Assembly: GCA_002633005.1 (NCBI GenBank)
Contig: NMRA01000272.1
Location: 437,817-501,816, forward strand
Source of the DNA: Phoronis australis
Taxonomy: Eukaryota; Phoronida; Phoronidae
Direction: 5' to 3'
DNA: 64,000 nucleotides
Part shown: positions 37,001 through 46,000 of the stretch, piece after piece
Layout: each line of letters opens with the position of its first letter
Numbering within the stretch: position 1 is the stretch's first letter
Program-made: the position numbers and the translations under genes
Notes under the pieces: generated by a model
The model's input: only the letters and a program-made list of their open reading frames with translations
Database searches by the model: none
Told to the model about the DNA's origin: nothing

Positions 37001-40000
37001 GAGCACAAACTGCCGTTTTGTTAGGTAGAAAATCCAAGGCAAATCACAGCTAGTAAATTACTAATCGACCGCCAGTAGGCTCTGTGATGTTTTACGTACT
37101 GGAAATAACATCGTAACCAAGTCACACAACTGTGTATTTTGTACAACTTTCTGCACTTGTCATGAGGAAAATTTACCGCTCAAACATTGCTGAGGACTAC
37201 TTACATCATTCGTCATAATGTTCTTTACTTCATTTCTATGTCATCATCATATATGGTGTCCATAATAAGGAGGAGGTTTACAGATATTTGTAGTATCTGG
37301 TTTTTAATTATTTGTCGTTGACTTCAGGACTATTTTTCTTCAAATTACCCCCTTGGGAACAAAGTGACATATTACCAGAAAACCAGATTCAACCACATGG
37401 AACACGTGCTTGTATGGAATAGTCATACGCTTTCACCTTAGTGTAGTTTATTTGAAAAGTAATCACTCTACGCATCGAATTGTAGTTAATGGTGGTTGGA
37501 GCGTTTGGAGCAACTGGACAAATTGCTCTTCGTCCTGCGGCGGAGGAATACAGACTAGTAACAGGACATGCACTATTTCGAGTTGTGAAGGAAATGCTAC
37601 GCGTGATCAACCATGCCACAGTGGGCCCTGTCCAGGTAACTTTAATACAAGTCTGTGATTTGGAACTCGCGTATTCCGCTGTGTCAAGCAGCTAATCCAT
37701 CTTCCGATTGGTCTGTGAGCGGAAAGTCGTCATCGAGAACGAATCGGATGTTTTAGCCGGTTGACCCTTCGAAGTCAACCAAGTGCACCCGATGTGTTTC
37801 CACAGCACAACAGTTTGTTAGTTCTGAAAGTTAAAACGGCTATATCTTTTGGCATTCAGCACTATATATTGAAAGGTGGTTGTGAATTGAATACTGCGTA
37901 CTTATCTAATAGTGAATTTAAAGGCTAATGCCACCCGATTTAATTAGTCTTTTTTGCCGTCTTAATCGGTTTATTTCCACATCGCCTCGCGTACGGTCGA
38001 CCTTACCTTGCCAAGAGGTGTCGCGTTAACCTGTGAGGAAGGTGAGAAACGACGCTAGCGACGTCAGTGGTTCATATGCATAGTGAATGCCGCTATGTTG
38101 CGGTGTATCGTTCCCGCTTGTCCGAAATAAGCAGCTGCGAGGAAAGCGAGTATATCGTTTTTTTACTTCCTCGATGGAGTCCGAAATGCTTAGGAAGTGG
38201 CTCATGGTAGTGAAGAATGAAATGTACGCTGTAAATAGGAAGTATGACATCTCCGTGTCTGTGGCCTGCAGACAACGTCGACAGTGCCTCACGAATGCCG
38301 GCTTACCAAATAACTCCATACGTTCCGGTGTCTGAGCTTGTTCACGGTGCCTCTTTAGTATTTCTTCATCACTGTGTATTCCTGTTCGAATTGATAGCCT
38401 GTAGGACTTAACGATCCACCTGAGAAGTTGGGATTGATGAGCCGCTCTAGCTCGTCCTAAGTCGGGATTGCGAGTTGCCATGTTGGCGTTTATTACTGAC
38501 CGTTCTGTTTCAAAATGAATTATTCTCACTCTAACCAATACTTATATAAAAGTGAAACAAAGTCTGTCTCATTAGATGCAATTTGAAATGCCTTTGGAGT
38601 GTTCGTGAGTGCACGAAATGATTTGAGAAGCCAGCAATGAATAGTCACTGCGTTACCGGCTTTAGGTGCAATAAAACTAATTGACGGGACACCGAGGCCG
38701 TGTGAGCTCCAATTTAGTGTTTGCTGGCAGAAACTGTTGTGAGACATTTCGATTTCCACCCACGACCAGGTGTTAGGGGAATCTTTATTTACATTTACAT
38801 TACTCAAATAATGATTGTCACTGTACAACTTCTGCCCTGACGGTGCTATGGCCAAAGCGGAACTGAATTGGCGGCCCCCGACGAGTAAGTAGATTTGCAG
38901 TTTCGTGGCTAATTCACCAACATAATCACGTGCACATTACTTTGGCTCACTAGTATAGTTTTTTCTTGACTGGAAGTTTAGTTTCCACTGAACTTTGGCT
39001 GGTTTGTTTGTGTTTCTGATCAGTTTCCGAGCCACTGGCCAGGATAACGAGTCAATCTGGCCGGCCGCCGACGGGCCTGATCGGCCGGGGCTCCGAGCCA
39101 CTGGCCAGGATAACGAGCGTTTTGTGTTTAGAACTCAGAAAATCACAAGTCTAAACAACACAGATCTAGGTTCTCCTGTCTGTATCTCACGGAAAATACT
39201 TCGATATTATCTCCAAACACACCCCAAGCTACGGACCTTATTGGCTTGCCGAACTTTGTAGGCTACGGTGTGTCCAAATACCAATAAATCCGTAAGAGCG
39301 AAATAAAAGAACACGTTTTTGTAAGAACTCGGTGTATTTTTAAGGGTTTTACATCGAAGTTTGATGATTTATTGGTGCTAAACAATGACTCCAAGCGATA
39401 AGCTGACACCAGTAACCCGTGTTGTGAACTGCTGAACAGAACGCGTGTGAAACCGATGACGTAATTGGATAATTTCAACACCTCCGTCTGTCGTCAGGTG
39501 TCAGGTAACGCAACCGCACGTGTCGTTATGGAGTAGAACTACTCGATCTAAATTGATACAAATTAGGTTGTTTTTTGGGTGGCATGCTCCTTTAACGGTT
39601 AGATTATTGAGCATTCTCAAAGACATTCGTTTTTGTCAAAGACAAAGAATATTGACACTCTTCATTAAATCATCTAGCACTCAGTCCCAATTCTGAAATT
39701 TCCGAACCATTTAAAATCTTATTTCCGAACGAAAAGCCTTACCTGTCGAACATTAAAATTTCGTATCGAAACCAGCTAGTAAAGTTGGTTAGGCTATTTT
39801 AAAAAATCCCGTGTTTTTATGATTCTACGCCTCAAAAGGAAATGAAAATTATAAAAGATTTGTTTTGGGCTTTCTCTTGACTCATTAAAGTCTTACGAAT
39901 GACCCATATTTCAAGTGTTTGAATCAAGAACATTGCATTACAAAACGATCTTGCAGTTGATGGAAACTGGACATCGTGGAGTAAGTGGACGGAATGCTCG

Positions 40001-43000
40001 GCCTCGTGCGATGGAGGCACTCAAACTAGTACGCGATCTTGTACTAATCCCCCGCAATCTAACGGGGGGAAGGATTGTATAGGGATGCCTATGAGAACAA
40101 AAGACTGCAATATGGAGGACTGCCCAGGTATGTAATCGTTTACTGTGCTAACTGTTACGATGGCACCGGTGGTGACTTGCATTAGTCGTTGACTCGGTGT
40201 TCCCGTTGTCATCCCAGTCGTCATTAGTGGATGCGTAAGAGGAGCGGACGGGGCCTAGGGGATGCTATGCGCGAATGTTTTTTTCCATTGGGGATTAGGG
40301 GCATTGTCAAAACTGAGGAGATCGGGGGAATTGTGAAATTTGTAAAATCCGGATCGGGGAGGGGTGATAACTGACGGAAGCTTAGTGTTGATATTTGTTT
40401 ATGCCTTCTTCTCTTGTGTCTACTCTATACCCAACTTTCAACCTACGTCAGGATTAAATGGAAAATCAGCTTGTTGACGTATAAATTACGAGGAAGATGT
40501 ATCTGTCCTTCTAATTGGTTATTTACAATGCTTTATTTGGTGTGCTCATAAAATGGCATGATTAGATATCAAAACACTCATTTACATTACCTTAACTTTG
40601 ATACACAGAATCATGTCAATCCAAACAGACGTTATCTGCCAAAGCTTTATAATGTAAGCCCAAGTGGGTGTGTAATAAAATGGGCTATTGTGACATTGAA
40701 GGCATTTTCTTTCTTATTTTTTACAACCTTTCAGTGAACGGAAGCTGGTCAGAGTGGAGTAACTACACTACTTGTCCGGTCTCCTGCGGTGGTTCGGTTC
40801 AGATCAGTACTCGCTCATGTACGAACCCGCCACCTTCGTCTACTGGAGAAGACTGTAAGGGGGATTCGAACAGAACAAAACCGTGTAATACGCAGGAATG
40901 TCCAGGTATCAAAGATCACGTAGTACCGGGAATTTCTAATAGTACGCTCTCATGGAGTATGTTCAGAAAACGTCAAATTTTTTATTTACCGTTTTGATAC
41001 CAAAAGTAAAGCCAGGCATGCTTTCGAGGATATCAAACGAACAACTAATTACACATGGACAAATAATAACTGACATTCGAAGTAGCAGCGCCATATTGAA
41101 ATTCACTAATTCACCAGACAGCCATCAGGGACCTGTTCCAAGAAAACTGACTTAGCTAAGACAAATCTTAAATTTCTGTCAATTTTAGGATGAAACTTAA
41201 ATTTGTCTCAAGTCCGTTTCAAAAAAGAGATCTTAAGCTTGACTTAAGTTTCTGACTTAAGTTTTGTCTTAATTGTGACTATCTTACCTGATGTGGAAGT
41301 TTCAGTTTGAAAGATGAGACAAATCTTAGACTTAAGAAAAAAATTAACTTAAAGTCATATGATCCGTTTGTAGACGTTTTAAAAACATCGTGAATCTGCA
41401 TAAAAACCATTGAAACATACTCTCTGACACTTAATTAGAACTTTTCGTAAGTATGGGGTCGATCTGCTGCCTGTACATATTTTTTCTTTTATTTTTTATT
41501 TTCTTAAAATCTGCGTGATCAAAACAAACGAATGTTGCCCATAATGCTGTGCGGTTTGACCTTTCGGCAACTAATCAGCTGTTTCCGGTACTGCTCCGAA
41601 GAAGAGAAGTTCGCCTTAACCAGGTAATTTATTCGTTTCTTGAACATTTTGATGACGATATTGCTCCCTGTATGAGCTGAACAGTCNACTAATTGAATTT
41701 TTGTCCACCAAATCTAGGTCGGGATCAGTGGGAAGCCACTTTCGTAGTAGAATTAGTCTGTAACATTTGATCTCTCACTTTATGTCAATATGCTATTGAT
41801 TGGGTCACGTGACCATGTCTTTTTAGTAAAATTTAGCAAAAACGAAAGGTACATCCATAAGCAAAACAACGGTATGAACCAGATGGTCAAATTTCGTTTA
41901 ATATAAACGTTAAAGATGGAGTCTCAAAAAGCTGTTACAGTCATTTCGCTTTCGCTTATGCAACATTTGATGTTTGTTTCTCAAAACATAATAAAATTTC
42001 TATTTTTGACACTCTCTTATGCAAAAGTGGAACATTTTATAAGCAGTTCCTAATAGCATCTGATAGAACAGTAGATAAAGCATGATATCTGAAAGTTTCG
42101 AAGGATTCCGCCATTGCTGAGGCATGATGTTCCGAAGTTTGCCGAATTCATACATTTGCGAGGGTCCTACATAAAGAACCTTTAAAAATCCTATTATTAC
42201 TAGTCCCATTTGCCCTGTTCAATATTCTTGTGAAGTCTGTCTTAAAATAGCCTTTACCGTGATATGTTTATATTTCCGTTACCATCAAGAGTATCAGTTG
42301 TGGCCAACCCTAAAACTGCGAATTCAAAAATGACGCGTGCAACTTGAGTTGGTAACGGGAATGGAATCCTGTCACGGTCAGGAATATTACCGAACCAATT
42401 TTGATGAATGTAAGAGACCTAAGTGACCTAAACTGTTTTTGGGCGAAAGCGCAGGTTTGTTACGATCTCAGACCTGATACGTTTCAGTGAAACGTGCTAA
42501 ATCTTGATGACAAAGTGAGCAAGACAGCTTTGGTGAAATAGGCGTCATGTGTAGGCCTACTTTAATTTATGAATGACGTCCAGAGAAATTTGCATGTTGT
42601 TAAATGTTTTTGTCCGAAGTGATATGATGACTTATCGTTTCGGTCTATTCGCTACTACTTCCTGCATCGCAGAAAAATGGATGTTGGGTTGGTTCCTTTG
42701 CAATTTTATGCACGATTTCACTCCTCTCACAGTAAACGGCGGCTGGTCAAACTGGACAGATTGGACGCCGTGCACAAAGCTATGTGATGGGGGCTTGAGG
42801 ACAAGAAACAGATCATGTTCCAACCCAACAGCGGCATTTGGTGGTCTTCCGTGTATTGGTGACGACAAGAAAACAGAAAGCTGCAACACACAGACTTGTA
42901 AAGGTAATTTAAGGTTATGAATCACCTTATCGGGAAGTTTGTGCACTTAGTCAAATATTTACAAAACTACAGAACTCAGTGTGACAGTGTGAATTTAGCA

Positions 43001-46000
43001 TGTTGAATTTACTTTTGGGCTTTATACCAATGTGGCACTGACTGGGTAACATGACCATGCCTTGGGGATCATACATGTATTTGGTACGTAGGAAAAGACC
43101 GTTATTCATAAATTGGCCAAATTTCCTTTATTATAAATAGTCACTTGATAAAATCTCAAAACGGTGTCACAGTTTTCTAAATTATCTTTTCTCACAATAA
43201 TCATAAAGATCCCAATTTTCGACGATAGTGAATCACGTAAGCAAGAATTATTTGTCTTCATACAGCACAACTTTATTTTAAAGAAGTTTTAGAAAACAGT
43301 GGATAAACCAATTAAAAGTTTCAACTGAAAACGAATGTCCCTTTCTAAGATATAATGCTTTTACGCTTTTTTAAAACTTGTTAAATTTTATTGGAGCAAC
43401 TCTTACTCTTGCAGTTAGTACACAATTGCTTTTTAAGCGTATAAAATAATGGCTGCACTTGATTCACTTCGCCAATTCAACCAGCTAAGACATCTGACTG
43501 TGCCTCGGTGACGACTTCCGGTTTACAGACCAATCCCATGTCTGAGCCGATTGACTGCGGAATGGGCAAATAAACCATGTGCAATTCGTAGCCGTGACGT
43601 GTTGTTCACTACGGAACGCCAAATTATCCTTTGAGAACGCGTGCATTGCACTCACTTTAGTATGTACACATGGTAAAAAATTCCCAGGTTTCAGTACAGT
43701 GGTGAATGTATCGAATGAGCTTGCAATCGTCATTGTTCAATGTACACGTGCATCCGGAGGTCGGCGATTAAACACGCGCCGATTGTTGTACATCTGAGTG
43801 TGTTCTGTCAGCGACTTCCGCATTTACGCGCGCATTATACAACGACGATTGCAAGCGTTCTCAAAAGAACACGTTGGCGTTGCATATTGTTAATATGGGG
43901 ATATTCATTAAATAAGAAAAAAAAACTGAAATAATATATGAGTATTGCACCCACAAAAAAGGATTAGTAAAAGTTTCAGCACAATTCCCAACCACCGAGA
44001 CTCACTTCACATGTTTCATTCAGCCTGCTTTTGTATTGAGCTAGCACCGGTATCTGTAGGAATATTTTGATCGAGCTTTTCTCAAAATGTTTATGTATAT
44101 CATACGTTGATGATAGCTTGAACACTTCTTTAAGCACACTTTTTACAAAACATTCTTCTCCATGCAAATTTAATATTCACTTAAAAAGAGTACAGATGGC
44201 TTGATGCCTTTTGCGGTACATCAGGCGTGTTTTGGCCGCATTTAGTTTGCAATTCTCTGGTACCAACATTTTAATGATCAACCTTTATTTAAAGTAAGAG
44301 TACTATTTTTCATTTGAGGTCATTTTGAATATCATCAGAACAAATAAGACTGCAAGATTAAAATAGTTTTCATGATAAACCTGTTTTAAAGATGTTTGGA
44401 TTGATGAAATTTATGTTTTCCCCTTTACTTAATGAAAGTCTCTGGGTTTATTTCCTGCTTCTTTCAGATGCAAAAACTGTACAAATATGCGTGACATGAT
44501 TGCGACAGGATGTGTTGGTTAACAACAAACCTGTTTCAACAATGTCATGCAACGCTATTGGTTGTAATAAATCGATTCATATAGAAATACCGGGGAGTCA
44601 AATCACTGTCTAGAATCTACGAAGATATTGAGATATTGAATGTATCTTTGTATTTTCAGGAGATGGAGGATGGACGGAGTGGAGTGATTGGACGAAATGC
44701 TCGAAATTTTGTAACGAGGGTACCAAAGAGAAAACAAGATCTTGTACTAACCCGGTCCCATCTGGCAGTGGAAAAGACTGCATAGGGGAAGCTGAACTAG
44801 TACAAAAATGCAACATACAGCCATGCACAGGTAGGACACGTCACGAGAATGCAAAGTGACTACGGGCTAAACATCAATTGTCTGTGGACTTGTACAGTAG
44901 ATTAAAAAAATCATGCTCCTTGACACTCACGAGACACTTGCGGCTACATTTTATTTTGTTTATGACACGGAAATGATGTGTTTATACACTGCTTTTGTCC
45001 TCCCACAATTCAAAATCCCAGCTTGAGCCAATTTGCTTGTGTACTGAACGTTTAAGTTCTGGGCTTACACGTTAAGCATTATGGTTGTATCTTGGTGTTT
45101 TGGGAAATCTTGCGTGATCTCATTCGAACTCGCAAGAAATTCCAGCTATGGAACACACCCCAGGGTCGGGGTTCAATCTCTGTATTCGAAACTTACTCGA
45201 AACCAGACTGAACTAGCATTTGATTCTAGTGTACATGTAGGTGTCTGACATCTGGTTCTTGATTGGTCAATCAAGGTTGACGTTTGCCGAGTGGGGCACG
45301 TAATCACGCCACTATTTTTTCCTCGTAGATTTGAACTTTTAACGGTTCTGACGCGATCATACTCTGCGCTTCCAATGATATTGAACTTTTTCGGCCCTGA
45401 GATGACGTCTATGATTATACTGATAAGTTGACCCCACAATTAACTGTTTATTACGGAGAATATGATATACTATACTTGGAGTTACGCCCAAAAAACGCCT
45501 AGAAACGCAGTTATACTTGAGCGCACTTGCCAAGAACTGATCTCATTTGCTACAAAAACATAATTGTAAAAGTAAGCATGATTTTGAATTAGTAGATATG
45601 CAAAAATGGTAAGGAGTGATCATGATAAACATGGAGGTAACGTGCGGATTAAAAATTATGTCGGGGCCGCTAATTTTAGTTAAATTACTCTTACACGGTT
45701 GTTATGGTACAACTTGTTCTTTAAACGAATTCATACCATCTTCTTGATTCTATAATATACATGTAGTTGGACATATATCAGCAAAATATTTGTACACGTG
45801 TGTATTTATAATTTAGAAACGGTTCTGACGTCAAAAAGCCAAGCCCAAAAGAGCAAAGATGGCTCCGACGGTGAGCTAACCCTGAGCAGAGAGGCTATCA
45901 TTGGTCTCTCCGTTGGCCTTGCAGGGTTCTTGTTGCTGATCATCGTCCTCTTGGTCGTGTGTGTTGCTCGAAGGTACGTTCTACACGACTACTGCATTTC

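Noticed and set aside
38026-38538. 170-codon minus-strand frame
   Set aside because: Antisense shadow of the decayed THAP region of the Kolobok-like element.
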